Shown here piece after piece: positions 9,001 to 16,238 of a stretch of 33,675 bases of DNA; positions within the stretch are counted from its first letter, which is position 1; each line of letters opens with the position of its first letter. Location of the stretch: NCBI GenBank assembly GCA_044377735.1, contig JBILYK010000036.1, positions 1 through 33,675 on the forward strand, written 5' to 3'. The stretch is from Tabrizicola_A sp044377735 (GTDB lineage: Bacteria; Pseudomonadota; Alphaproteobacteria; Rhodobacterales; Rhodobacteraceae). Under the pieces are notes generated by a model. The model had not been told where the DNA came from. It ran no database searches and saw only the letters and a program-made list of their open reading frames with translations. The position numbers and the translations under genes are program-made.

Positions 9001-9745
9001 CGCCGCCCGACAGCTTTTCGCCCTCACCGCGCAAAGAGGAAAAGTTCGTGCCGGTGCCAGAGCCATACTTGAACAGACGTGCCTCACGCACCCACAGGTC
9101 CATGATGCCGCCATCACCCACCAGATCATCCTTGACCGACTGGATAAAGCAGGCGTGCGGCTGGGGGTGTTCATAGGCGCTGGAGGATTTGGTCAGAACG
9201 CCAGTCTCGTAGTCAACGTAGTAGTGACCCTGCGACGGGCCATCGATCCCGTAAGCCCAATGCAGACCCGTGTTGAACCACTGGGGCGAGTTCGGCGCGG
9301 CCATCTGGCGCGCCAGCATGAAGCGCATTTCGTCATAATAGGATTTGGCATCGGACTCGGTCGAGAAATAGCCGCCCTTCCAACCCCAATAGGCCCAGGC
9401 ACCCGCCAAACGGTCAAATACCTGCTTTGCGCTCGTTTCGCCCACGATCCGGTCTTCCGAAGGTAGCTTGGCCAGCGCCGCGTCATCCGCAACCGAACGC
9501 CACAGGAATTCGGGCACGCCCTTTTCCTTCACGCGCTTCAAGGCGGCCGGGATGCCAGCCTTGCGGAAATACTTCTGGGCCAGAACGTCCGACGCAACCT
9601 GGCTCCATCCAACGGGCACTTCGACAGCCTCGTTTCGGAACACGATTTTTCCATCGGGATTGCGGATCTCCGATGTGGTCAGTTGGAACGCCATTTGCCC
9701 GTATGCCCCAGCCTCAGCCGTGGTAAACTTCCGCTCGATCTTCAT
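6050..9745 (-). CDS. nrdJ: Cobalamin-dependent (class II) ribonucleotide reductase
   Basis: A protein of 1231 residues, the normal length of the large NrdJ subfamily. It reduces ribonucleotides to deoxyribonucleotides using adenosylcobalamin as radical source, with or without oxygen. The active site NPCSE is at 474-478 (N474, C476, E478). The redox pair is C199 (PHACF) and C487 (TACNLAS). The C-terminal 30 residues are a cysteine-rich zinc-ribbon-like tail (CGECG, then CMKC and CGG) that recycles the active-site disulfide. ATG 9745 is preceded by GGAGACGGGG. The gene has its own terminator, and a palindrome like an NrdR box lies about 240 bases upstream. A 1047-codon antisense open frame over it is a codon-bias shadow. 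Confidence 0.97.
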   Translation of the reverse strand: MKIERKFTTAEAGAYGQMAFQLTTSEIRNPDGKIVFRNEAVEVPVGWSQVASDVLAQKYFRKAGIPAALKRVKEKGVPEFLWRSVADDAALAKLPSEDRIVGETSAKQVFDRLAGAWAYWGWKGGYFSTESDAKSYYDEMRFMLARQMAAPNSPQWFNTGLHWAYGIDGPSQGHYYVDYETGVLTKSSSAYEHPQPHACFIQSVKDDLVGDGGIMDLWVREARLFKYGSGTGTNFSSLRGEGEKLSGGGKSSGLMGFLKIGDRAAGAIKSGGTTRRAAKMVICDMDHPDVEAFVNWKVIEEQKVASLVAGSKAHELRLNEIFTAIRQWDGSAEDSVDPAKNPGLKAAIKSAKKAMIPDTYTNRILQYAKQGYTSIEFPTYDVDWDSEAYITVSGQNSNNSVRVTDAFLKAVKDDADWALIRRTDGKVAKTIKARDLWDQVGHAAWACADPGIQFHDSVNAWHTCPEDGAIRGSNPCSEYMFLDDTACNLASMNLLTFFANGKFDAEAYIHASRLWTVTLEISVMMAQFPSKEIAQRSYDFRTLGLGYANIGGLLMNMGLGYDSDEGRALCGALTAIMTGVAYATSAEMAAELGAFSGYERNKNHMLRVIRNHRAAAWSKASYESVNVNPVALDGANCPDQTLVTLARSAWDEALTLGEKYGFRNAQTTVIAPTGTIGLVMDCDTTGIEPDFALVKFKKLAGGGYFKIINQSVPAALEKLGYSTSQAAEIVAYAVGHGSIGNCAGINPTALIGHGFGPRELEKIESALPSAFDIRFVFNQWTLGEEFCTQTLGIPTEKLNDPTFDLLRHLGFTKAQIDAANDHVCGTMTLEGAPFLKAEHYSVFDCANPCGKKGTRYLSVNAHIYMMAAAQSFISGAISKTINMPNSASIEETLAAYELSHSLGIKANALYRDGSKLSQPLAAALIEDDEEAEEILASGSMQEKAAVLAEKIVEKIIIKEIIRTNREKLPERRKGYTQKAIVGGHKVYLRTGEYGDGRLGEIFIDMHKEGAGFRAMMNNFAIAISVGLQYGVPLEEFVEAFTFTRFEPAGMVQGNDSIKNATSILDYIFRELAISYLDRTDLAHVKPTGAAFDDLGRGDGEGKRNFGEVTDGAASKSVELLKSISSTGYLRKRLPQELMVFQGGINSVGTTALAAGDTVTALNMLVPETALGSASMATATAISSGTVSMDARTKAKMQGYEGDPCGECGNYTLVRNGTCMKCNTCGGTSGCS

Positions 9746-9902
9746 GCCCCGTCTCCGTGCCTGTGTGGCGGGGATTTTCCCCCTGCCAGTTGTGATCCTT
9801 TAACGCCCTGCGCCCGCCCCACACTCACCCATCCGCTGCATCTTGGCCTGCATTGGACTGCGCGCCGATTGGCGCAATGTGACTGTGGTGACCTGACGCC
9901 GC

Positions 9903-9924
9903 GGACCACTATGGGTGGTGGTCC
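9903..9924. repeat. Inverted repeat in the nrdJ leader
   Basis: GGACCAC (9903-9909) and GTGGTCC (9918-9924) are perfect 7-base arms around an 8-base loop. No T-run follows on either strand. It could be a regulatory stem in the nrdJ mRNA leader or a protein-binding site. Confidence 0.45.
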
Positions 9925-9981
9925 AGTCGGCGGCTTTGTCAAAATGTCGTAAATGCGAGGACGCGGCAAACGGAAAATTAG

Positions 9982-10009
9982 GGTCAACCACAAGATTTTG
10001 TGCTTGACC
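9982..10009 (-). promoter_or_regulatory. NrdR-box-like palindrome in the nrdJ promoter
   Basis: The core at 9988-10003, read on the minus strand GCACAAAATCTTGTGG, agrees at 12 of 16 places with the NrdR consensus ACACWATATATWGTGT. It is flanked by GGTCAA (9982-9987) and TTGACC (10004-10009), so the palindrome is 28 bases long and places a TTGACC (-35-like) hexamer on each strand. NrdR is the ATP/dATP-sensing repressor of ribonucleotide reductase genes. A clear second box at the usual tandem spacing was not found. Confidence 0.55.
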
Positions 10010-10160
10010 TTGGCGCGCCAAGCTACGGGTGGCGTGATGCACAAGGCGCGCAAGCCATGAGACTGTCCAAAGCCATCTTCACACCGGTTCTGAAGAGGCG
10101 CGAAAAACGGTGGAATTCGGCGGCCTTGCCCTTTAATTCGAAGGTTACAGCGCCGATGCG

Positions 10161-11042
10161 CTAGCTCCGCCGGTTGATAAGGATGATTCCCGAAGCCACC
10201 AGCAAAAAGGCCACAGCCAAGGCCAAGGTCAGCGGCTCACCATACAAGATATAGCCCAAAAGAATCGCAAAGAGCGGGGTCAGGAACGAAAAGCTGGCGA
10301 CAGTGGCCGTGGGATAGACCGACAACAGCCAAAGCCATGCGACAAAACCACCTGCGACCACAACCGAGGATTGGAAGATCAGCCACAGCCAATGTTCAGG
10401 TTGAATATCACGGATCAAAGGGCCGAAAAGTGGCGAGACCGCCAAGAGAATCGGGGCCGAGACGGCGACCATCCAAAAGAGCTGCGCCTCGGGTCCAGCG
10501 TCGCGCAACGAGGTCTTGCGCGCCAAAAAGGCCGTACCGGCCCAGCCCCAGGCCCCGCCAAGGGCAAAGAGATCCCCCCAAAGGCTGGCGGCTCCCGCCC
10601 CTTCGGGTCGTGAAAAGATCGCCCAAGCCGTGCCCAGAAAAGCCAAAAAAAGCCCAAAGGCGCGGACGCCGTTAAGCCGCTCTCCGGGCAGGAAGAAATG
10701 ACCCAAAAGGCCCATCCAAACCGGCATGGAATAGAAAATCACCGAGGCGCGACTGACAAGAGTGAGGTCCAGCGCCATGAAAAGGCACAGGAATTCTGCC
10801 GCAAAGACCGTGCCCATCAAAAGACCGGGCCGCAGATCAGACCAGCGAAGCCGCTCGGTCAGGCCACGCCATTTCAAAAAGGCCCAGACAAAGGCCACCG
10901 CCAAAGCCGAGCGCAGCCCCGCAAAGAACACCGGCTGCAGGCCCTGATTGACCTCTTTCACGATGATCTGGTTGAACGCAAGCAACAGCGCCACTGCCAA
11001 AAGCGCGCTCAGACCCACGCTGTCCAGCTTGTCCTTGCGCAT
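10161..11042 (-). CDS. EamA/DMT-superfamily transporter (RhaT/RarD-like)
   Basis: A 293-residue, very hydrophobic protein with about ten predicted membrane helices in two homologous halves. Each half carries the EamA pattern (NQIIVKEVNQGLQPVFFAGL in the first; PTATVASFSFLTPLFAILLG in the second). It ends in positive residues (NRRS). The family exports or takes up amino acids, nucleobases, sugars or other metabolites across the inner membrane; the substrate cannot be predicted. ATG 11042 is preceded by GAGGGGG. It is downstream of tig on the same strand but separated by a strong terminator, so it is probably a single-gene unit. Confidence 0.9.
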   Translation of the reverse strand: MRKDKLDSVGLSALLAVALLLAFNQIIVKEVNQGLQPVFFAGLRSALAVAFVWAFLKWRGLTERLRWSDLRPGLLMGTVFAAEFLCLFMALDLTLVSRASVIFYSMPVWMGLLGHFFLPGERLNGVRAFGLFLAFLGTAWAIFSRPEGAGAASLWGDLFALGGAWGWAGTAFLARKTSLRDAGPEAQLFWMVAVSAPILLAVSPLFGPLIRDIQPEHWLWLIFQSSVVVAGGFVAWLWLLSVYPTATVASFSFLTPLFAILLGYILYGEPLTLALAVAFLLVASGIILINRRS

Positions 11043-11078
11043 GACGCCCCCTCAATGGCCCATCTCCGAGGACCTGCC

Positions 11079-11112
11079 AAAAAAAAAAGGGCCGCACCAG
11101 ACGGCGCGACCC
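11079..11112 (-). terminator. Intrinsic terminator of tig
   Basis: On the minus strand GGGTCGCGCC-gtct-GGTGCGGCCC forms a 10-base stem (two G-U wobbles) with a tetraloop, followed by ten T residues. It lies 26 bases after the tig stop. It is the strongest terminator in the window. Confidence 0.93.
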
Positions 11113-11137
11113 CGAAATTTGCGCAACCGCGCGGCGC

Positions 11138-12472
11138 TTACATATCGTCCAGCGCTTCGACTAGCTTTTGCAGCGCGTCCTTCGAGATGTCCTTATCGGT
11201 CACCTTGGCACCTGCGACGATGTGATCGACAACCTTGTCCTCGAAGACCGGAGCGCGCAGCTGCTGCTGCATCTGGGCGTTCTTTTGCACGAATTCGAAG
11301 AAGGCACGCTCTTGGCCCGGATACTGGCGGGCAGCCGCCAATACAGCTTGGGTCATCTCGGCATCTGTGACAGTAATCTCGGCCTTGCGGCCAACTTCAG
11401 CCAGCACCAGACCCAGGCGAACGCGACGCTCGGCCAGTTTCTTATGCTCATCGGTCGGCTCGACGCTGCCGTGGTTGTGGTCGTGCACCTCGGGATGCTC
11501 TTCGTGCCACAGCTGATGGGCGATCTGCGCGGCCTCGGCATCCACCAAAGCGGCCGGCAGATCGAACTTCACCTGAACATCCAGCTGATCCAACAGGCTG
11601 CGCTTCATCACCGCGCGGGCAGCGCCCTTGTATTCAGACTCCAGACGCTCGGCGATCTGACCCTTCAGGGCAGCCAGATCTTCAGCGCCAAACTTCTTGG
11701 CCAGCTCGTCGTCAATCTCGGCTTCCTTCGGCTCACGCACTTCCTTGACGGTGCATTCGAACACGGCCGCCTTGCCCGCCAGATGGGCTGCGCCATAGGA
11801 TTCGGGGAAAGACACTTCGACCTTCAATGCTTCGCCCGCCTTGGTGCCGATCAACTGGTCTTCAAACCCCGGAATGAACGAGTTGGAGCCAAGAACCAGC
11901 GGGTAATCTTCGCCGGCGCCGCCTTCGAAATAGTCACCATCGACCGAGCCTTTGAAGTCGATTACAACCTGATCACCCTTCTTGGCCTTCGATGCTTTCT
12001 TCTTGGCCTCAAAAGACTGGGCCGACCCGGCCAGATTCTTCAGAGCCTCATCAATGGCCGCGTCGTCAGCCTTCACCGACAGACGGTCCAGCTTGATCTT
12101 GGTGGCATCCACGTCCGGAATCGGCGGCAGGCATTCATAGGTCATGTCGACCACGACATCCTGGCCTTCTTTCCAAGCATCGCCGCCCACCATTTTGACT
12201 TCGGGCTGCAGCGCCGGACGGTCACCGGTCTTGTCGAAATGGTCCTTCATCGCACCATCGATAGCGTCCTGCATCGCGTCGCCAATCATGCGCTGACCGA
12301 ACTGCTTTTTCAGGATCGCCAGCGGCACCTTGCCCTTGCGGAAGCCCTTGATCTCGACCTCTGGTTGGGCCTCGATCAGTTTCTTTTGCACTTGGGCGTC
12401 CAGTTCGGCCGCCGTCACCGTGATGGTGTAGCCGCGCTTCAGGCCGTCTTTCAGGGTCTCGGTGACTTGCAT
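11138..12472 (-). CDS. tig: Trigger factor (ribosome-associated chaperone and prolyl isomerase)
   Basis: A 444-residue protein with the three trigger-factor domains. The N-terminal ribosome-binding domain has the loop signature GFRKGKVP (43-50). An FKBP-type prolyl isomerase domain spans about 160-246 (KGDQVVIDFKG, then LGSNSFIPGFEDQL). The C-terminal helical chaperone arms follow from about 250. It binds ribosomal protein L23 and shields new chains leaving the tunnel. I chose ATG 12472 (MQVTETLKDG) because it matches the family N-terminus and has GAGGA upstream; the frame stays open 34 codons further without a ribosome-binding site. A histidine-rich stretch (HDHNH) lies in the C-terminal domain. 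In many bacteria clpP-clpX follow tig; here an unrelated transporter does. Confidence 0.97.
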   Translation of the reverse strand: MQVTETLKDGLKRGYTITVTAAELDAQVQKKLIEAQPEVEIKGFRKGKVPLAILKKQFGQRMIGDAMQDAIDGAMKDHFDKTGDRPALQPEVKMVGGDAWKEGQDVVVDMTYECLPPIPDVDATKIKLDRLSVKADDAAIDEALKNLAGSAQSFEAKKKASKAKKGDQVVIDFKGSVDGDYFEGGAGEDYPLVLGSNSFIPGFEDQLIGTKAGEALKVEVSFPESYGAAHLAGKAAVFECTVKEVREPKEAEIDDELAKKFGAEDLAALKGQIAERLESEYKGAARAVMKRSLLDQLDVQVKFDLPAALVDAEAAQIAHQLWHEEHPEVHDHNHGSVEPTDEHKKLAERRVRLGLVLAEVGRKAEITVTDAEMTQAVLAAARQYPGQERAFFEFVQKNAQMQQQLRAPVFEDKVVDHIVAGAKVTDKDISKDALQKLVEALDDM

Positions 12473-12626
12473 TCCATGTCCTCGCACAAGCTGAGAGGCC
12501 GCCCCAAGGGCGGCCAAATTCGTTGGCGCCTGTCTAGAGCCGCCGGGGATAGGGATCAACCCTGAATCGCGCATGATCCGCAGATCGCGCGCAGCGGCGC
12601 GTCAGGCTGGCTTTGTGGTCAGGACA

Positions 12627-12711
12627 TGGTGCGGGTGGAGGGACTTGAACCCCCACGCCTTGCGGCGCTGGAACCTAAATCCAGTGCGTCTGCCAATTTC
12701 GCCACACCCGC
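12627..12711 (-). tRNA. tRNA-Leu (anticodon UAG)
   Basis: The 85-base gene has acceptor arms GCGGGTG and CACCCGC, discriminator A and an encoded CCA. The anticodon arm is CTGGA-TTTAGGT-TCCAG with anticodon TAG, which reads CUA and other CUN leucine codons. The long variable arm (CGCC-gcaa-GGCG) marks a class II tRNA. The T-loop TTCAAGT is regular. It lies between tig and the FAD monooxygenase, reading leftward. Confidence 0.97.
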
Positions 12712-13094
12712 TATGTCCCGGTGACCGGCCCCCTGCCCTGCAGGCGGCCTGACTGGCCCGGTGCGCCCGGGGCAAGCCCCGAACCGCCGTGCTTTTAGCA
12801 AGCCACGCGGCGGGATGCGAGAGCAAAAAGCCTGTCTCTTCGCCTTGCGCAACATCGCGACAGCCGCCCGGCGTCAAATGACCGCAAAAAGCGCAGGCGC
12901 GAACCCCAATCTTGTTAGATTCAGTCACAAATTTGGGCGCAAGAGATTTTCTCTGAAGCAGGCACGTCATTGGTGCCCGAAGCTGACGCTGGAGGGCGAA
13001 CTGCCTTTGGAATTCAAAATGCCCGGTGACCGGCTGCGCCAAAGGTTTCTAAACCAGATGACAGCCCTGAACCCGGCCCCAGTGGCCGGGGTTT
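12712..13094. other. Intergenic region upstream of tRNA-Leu
   Basis: These 383 bases carry no protein gene I can support. The left part must hold the tRNA-Leu promoter, which I could not place with confidence (TTGACG near 12878 on the minus strand is the best -35 candidate). The right part holds a run of small hairpins ending in an intrinsic terminator on the plus strand, described separately as a possible small RNA. Confidence 0.5.
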
Positions 13095-13095
13095 T
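12912..13095 (+). ncRNA. Candidate small RNA ending in an intrinsic terminator
   Basis: Reading rightward, the region forms AGAGA-ttt-TCTCT (12942-12954), GGCAC/GTGCC (12961-12977), CCGG-tga-CCGG (13023-13033), GGTTT-ct-AAACC (13044-13055) and a terminator (13072-13095). No open frame with a ribosome-binding site ends at the terminator, and no plus-strand gene precedes it. The 5' end is only a guess. A sRNA is inference from the structure. Confidence 0.3.
13072..13095 (+). terminator. Intrinsic terminator on the plus strand
   Basis: CCCGGCC-ccagt-GGCCGGG is a 7-base stem followed by GTTTT. The last T falls on the stop codon of the leftward FAD monooxygenase gene. As DNA it can also form a stem at the end of that gene's transcript, but no T-run follows on the minus strand. 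Confidence 0.6.
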
Positions 13096-14273
13096 CATGG
13101 CTGGCGGGTCACGTCATGGCCGTAAAGCCAATCAAACCGCGACAGCGCAAAGCCCGGCTGCACCCAGCCCCCCAACCTCAGCCCCAGATGCGCCAGCCCA
13201 CGGATCGGCGCGGACAGGTGATAGGCCCGCGCATTGCCATTGGCAGCCGCCACGATCCGCGCACAGCGCGGGCGGCGCAGCGCCTGCCAGCGCGGCAAGG
13301 CCTGATCCAGTGGCAAACGCGCCAGATGATCGGCCAGTGTCCAGCCGTCCTCGATTCCCATCGCCGCGCCTTGCGCCAAAAAGGGCAGCGTCGGATGCGC
13401 CGCATCGCCCAAGATCACGGCCGCCCCTTGCGGCATGACACGGGCCCAGGTTTCGGCGACCGGATGGCGAAAAAGGCCCCAAAGATGTACATCCTCAATC
13501 TGGTCAAGCCAGCCACGCACCCGGGGGCTGAAGCGTTCAAAGGCAAGCTGCATTTCAATGGGATCATCGCGCAGCGCCCAGCCCTCTTCGACCCAAGCCT
13601 TGCGCTCTTCCACCGCCACGATGTTGCGCAACCGACCGCCGCGCAGCGGATAGCTGACCAGATGGCGGCCCGGGCCCATATGCACCTCAGCCACAGGGTC
13701 TGCCCCGGAGGCTTCCGGCACTAAAGCACGCCATGCGACCTGATGAGTGAAAAAGGGCTGCGCGGCGCCGTTCAGCGCCATGCGGGTCTTAGAGTGCAAG
13801 CCATCGGCCCCGACGAAAAAATCGGTCTCGATTTCGCTCCCTTGGGCCGTCACCAGACGGGGCCGCGGACCAGTCAGATCGACCATGTCAATCTGTTGCA
13901 ACAGCCGGATCTGCACCCCCGCCGCCCGGACCGCCGTGGCCAGCATGTCAATGAGATCGGCGCGGTGGGCGAAATGATAGCTGTGCTCGGGGCGCAAGCG
14001 CGCCAAATCCATGTGCAAAACCGTCTCGCCCGTCAGCCCGTCGCACAGCTGCACCGCGCGGGCGCGGCCCTCGACCGCCTCAAGTGCCGGGCCAAGACCC
14101 AAATCTTGCAGCACAACGGCGGCATTGGGGCTGATCTGCAGCCCCGCCCCAACTTCGCGGATCGCATCGGCTTTTTCCAAAACGGTAACGCCAAAGCCCC
14201 GCTTGGCCAGCGCCAGAGCAGCGGTGAGACCCGCCACCCCTGCCCCCAGAACCGTGACCTCACGCGCCTGCAT
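13095..14273 (-). CDS. FAD-dependent monooxygenase (salicylate hydroxylase/UbiH-like)
   Basis: A 392-residue group A flavoprotein hydroxylase. The Rossmann motif GAGVAG is at 10-15, with an acidic residue for the FAD ribose in VLEKA (33). The GADGLHS motif has DG at 157-158, and the second FAD motif is GDAAHP (289-294) followed by LPFLAQGAAMGIEDG. Such enzymes use NAD(P)H and oxygen to hydroxylate an aromatic ring. It resembles salicylate 1-monooxygenase-like proteins, while ubiquinone hydroxylases (UbiH/F/6) are a weaker alternative. No other aromatic pathway gene is adjacent. It lies 102 bases downstream of dksA on the same strand, with a terminator between them. Confidence 0.88.
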   Translation of the reverse strand: MQAREVTVLGAGVAGLTAALALAKRGFGVTVLEKADAIREVGAGLQISPNAAVVLQDLGLGPALEAVEGRARAVQLCDGLTGETVLHMDLARLRPEHSYHFAHRADLIDMLATAVRAAGVQIRLLQQIDMVDLTGPRPRLVTAQGSEIETDFFVGADGLHSKTRMALNGAAQPFFTHQVAWRALVPEASGADPVAEVHMGPGRHLVSYPLRGGRLRNIVAVEERKAWVEEGWALRDDPIEMQLAFERFSPRVRGWLDQIEDVHLWGLFRHPVAETWARVMPQGAAVILGDAAHPTLPFLAQGAAMGIEDGWTLADHLARLPLDQALPRWQALRRPRCARIVAAANGNARAYHLSAPIRGLAHLGLRLGGWVQPGFALSRFDWLYGHDVTRQP

Positions 14274-14284
14274 CCGATGCCCCT

Positions 14285-14317
14285 GAACAACAAAGCCGGA
14301 CCTCTTGGGCCCGGCTT
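14285..14317 (-). terminator. Probable terminator of dksA
   Basis: On the minus strand AAGCCGG and CCGGCTT pair (14293-14317). The inner bases extend the stem to about ten pairs around a 5-base loop, followed by TGTTGTT. The T-run is interrupted, so termination may be partial and allow some transcription into the monooxygenase gene. Confidence 0.6.
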
Positions 14318-14375
14318 CAGCATCCTCTCACATCCAACCCGGCACAAGCCCCGTCTTGGGCCATTGCTTGGGCGA

Positions 14376-14798
14376 TCAATCGTCGCGGTGCACCTTTTCG
14401 CGCCGCTCATGCTTTTCCTGCGCCTCTAGTGTCATGGTGGCGATGGGGCGGGCATCCAGCCGTTTCAGGCTGATCGGCTCACCCGTCATTTCGCAATAGC
14501 CGAATTCGCCCTCGTCAATCCGGCGCAGGGCGGCGTCGATCTTGGACACCAGTTTGCGTTGACGGTCGCGGGTCCGCAGTTCCAGCGCGCGGTCGGTTTC
14601 TTCTGAGGCGCGGTCGGCAATGTCGGGCACGGATCGGCCACTTTCTTGCAGATTTTCGATCGTCTCGTTGGACTGCTCAAGAAGCTCATGCTTCCACACC
14701 AAAAGCTTGCGGCGGAAATACTCAAGCTGCCGATCATTCATGAAAGGCTCGTCCTCGGCCGGTCGATAATCATCTGGCAAAAACACTTCGGCTTTCAT
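14376..14798 (-). CDS. dksA: DksA-type RNA polymerase-binding regulator with a single zinc-site cysteine
   Basis: A 140-residue DksA. The coiled-coil tip keeps the DxxDxA motif (D59, D62, A64 in DIADRA) that reaches into the RNA polymerase secondary channel and acts with ppGpp. The globular end has C102 (GYCEMTGEPI), but the other three zinc cysteines are replaced: T105, T123 and A126 by alignment to E. coli C117, C135 and C138. It therefore probably folds without zinc. Rhodobacter sphaeroides DksA (RSP_2654) is, as I recall, a similar low-cysteine form that works. I chose ATG 14798 (MKAEVFLPDD) because GGAGAG precedes it. It is divergent from moxR and would tune rRNA and amino-acid promoters during the stringent response. 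Confidence 0.93.
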   Translation of the reverse strand: MKAEVFLPDDYRPAEDEPFMNDRQLEYFRRKLLVWKHELLEQSNETIENLQESGRSVPDIADRASEETDRALELRTRDRQRKLVSKIDAALRRIDEGEFGYCEMTGEPISLKRLDARPIATMTLEAQEKHERREKVHRDD

Positions 14799-14981
14799 GG
14801 CAGCACTCTCCAATCTTGCGAACCTCGCGGCGGGATGGGGTGTCAGAACGTCAAACCCACAGCAAAGGGCGGATTGGGCGGTGCAATAGCCCAAAGCAGG
14901 GGCCTTGTCACTAGCGGTTGCTACAAAATCCCAGTGCAGCTAGCTTGTGACCAAACACAAACGCAGGGCCTTGATCTGAAA

Positions 14982-15824
14982 ATGAAATTTTCCTCAACCT
15001 CGTCCTATGTCGCCGCCGATGACCTTGCGGTCGCCGTCAATGCTGCCGTTACCCTGCAGCGCCCGCTCTTGGTGAAGGGCGAGCCGGGCACCGGAAAAAC
15101 CGAGCTGGCGCGTCAAGTGGCGGCGTCACTGAATATGCCCTTGATCGAGTGGCACATAAAATCCACGACCAAAGCGCAACAAGGTCTTTACGAATATGAC
15201 GCGGTCAGTCGCCTGCGCGACAGCCAATTGGGCGAGGCGCGGGTGCATGAGGTGCGCAATTATATCAAGAAGGGAAAACTCTGGCAGGCGTTTGACGCAC
15301 CCGCCCGCGTGGTCCTTTTGATTGATGAGATCGACAAGGCCGATATCGAGTTTCCGAATGACCTTCTGCAGGAACTCGACCGCATGGAGTTTCACGTCTA
15401 CGAGACGGGTGAGACGGTGCGCGCTGTGAACCGGCCCGTCGTCATCATCACCTCGAACAATGAAAAGGAACTGCCGGACGCGTTCTTGCGCCGATGTTTC
15501 TTTCACTACATCCGCTTTCCCGAACCCCAAGTGCTGGCCCAGATCGTGCGGCTGCACTTTCCGTCCATCAAAGAGGCGCTGTTGACCACTGCGCTTACCC
15601 AGTTCTTTGATCTGCGCGAAACGCCGGGGCTGAAGAAAAAACCTTCAACCTCTGAAGTGTTGGACTGGCTGAAACTGCTCTTGGCCGAAGATCTTGGGCC
15701 CGAAGATTTGCGGCGCGAAGGCAAGCACAGCCTGCCACGGCTGCATGGGGCACTGTTGAAGAACGAGCAGGATGTGCAGCTGTTCGAACGTGTGGCGTTC
15801 CTGTCACGATCAGGGCGCGGCTAA
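14982..15824 (+). CDS. MoxR-family AAA+ ATPase
   Basis: A 280-residue AAA+ protein with Walker A GEPGTGKT (33-40), Walker B LLIDEID (112-118), sensor 1 ITSNN (156-160) and arginine-finger region AFLRRCFF (167-174). MoxR ATPases work with VWA-domain proteins as chaperones for complex assembly or metal-cofactor insertion; CoxD-CoxE of CO dehydrogenase is one example. The matching CoxE-like VWA gene lies 2.4 kb downstream on the same strand. ATG 14982 fits the family N-terminus (MKFSSTSSYVAADD); only a weak CAGGG lies upstream. The frame extends upstream without a plausible start. It is divergent from dksA across 183 bases. Confidence 0.93.
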   Translation: MKFSSTSSYVAADDLAVAVNAAVTLQRPLLVKGEPGTGKTELARQVAASLNMPLIEWHIKSTTKAQQGLYEYDAVSRLRDSQLGEARVHEVRNYIKKGKLWQAFDAPARVVLLIDEIDKADIEFPNDLLQELDRMEFHVYETGETVRAVNRPVVIITSNNEKELPDAFLRRCFFHYIRFPEPQVLAQIVRLHFPSIKEALLTTALTQFFDLRETPGLKKKPSTSEVLDWLKLLLAEDLGPEDLRREGKHSLPRLHGALLKNEQDVQLFERVAFLSRSGRG

Positions 15825-16006
15825 CCCTTCGCCGGTTACAGGGCAGGCGGGACAAAAGCCCTTCATGTGCCCCCAATTGCGGCCATCTTGGGCCGATTGC
15901 GGCCTTGGCATTTATTGCCGTCCCCTCGGCTGATCGCCGTGACTTCTCGGGTTTGTTGCGGCGATTTCCACGAATCAGGCGATTCCGCCAGTATTTGGCC
16001 ATGGTC

Positions 16007-16037
16007 TTGACACAATTAAATCACGTATTCGAATTAT
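16007..16037 (+). promoter_or_regulatory. Candidate sigma-70-type promoter
   Basis: A perfect -35 hexamer TTGACA (16007-16012) is followed after 19 bases by AATTAT (16032-16037) in the most AT-rich patch of the window. The spacing is longer than ideal. It could drive the structured region or the DUF2927-VWA-M48 genes. Confidence 0.35.
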
Positions 16038-16238
16038 TTGAAACATTATGAAATATTTCGCGATCATTGCGGGGTATATCTGGCGTTTCCGCCCATTCGC
16101 CTGTCCATGGGTAGACGCGCCCATTGGGCGAAAAATCCGCAAGATTGACATGAACCTGCCCCTTTAACGACACTGCTAGCATGTTGTCTTGTCTCATGTG
16201 ACGTTTAGGTTTCGGAAACGGTTTTCAGCCTTTTGCCA

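Larger units (their letters stand above)
9746..10160. other. Long intergenic region upstream of nrdJ
   Basis: These 415 bases hold no convincing gene. On the minus strand they provide the nrdJ promoter and a long leader. Three elements are seen: the NrdR-like palindrome at 9982-10009, a hairpin GGACCAC/GTGGTCC (9903-9924) and a small palindrome GCGCC-gatt-GGCGC (9862-9875). Close to the nrdJ start, GGGG-gaaaat-CCCC could fold over the leader end. An open frame of about 100 codons on the minus strand has no ribosome-binding site and no family features. Confidence 0.6.

Noticed and set aside
6323..9466. 1047-codon open frame on the plus strand opposite nrdJ
   Set aside because: It mirrors the codon bias of nrdJ in a high-GC genome, has no ribosome-binding site and no family features.
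9746..9830. Cobalamin riboswitch just upstream of nrdJ
   Set aside because: GGGGAAAATCCCC followed by GCCACA and GGAGACGGGG looks a little like riboswitch parts, but the B12-box and the rest of the core are missing. The GGAG is the ribosome-binding site.
11168..12565. 465-codon plus-strand frame opposite tig
   Set aside because: Shadow frame. tig is certain from domain order and terminator.
12602..13042. 146-codon minus-strand frame across tRNA-Leu
   Set aside because: It reads through the tRNA gene and has no family features.
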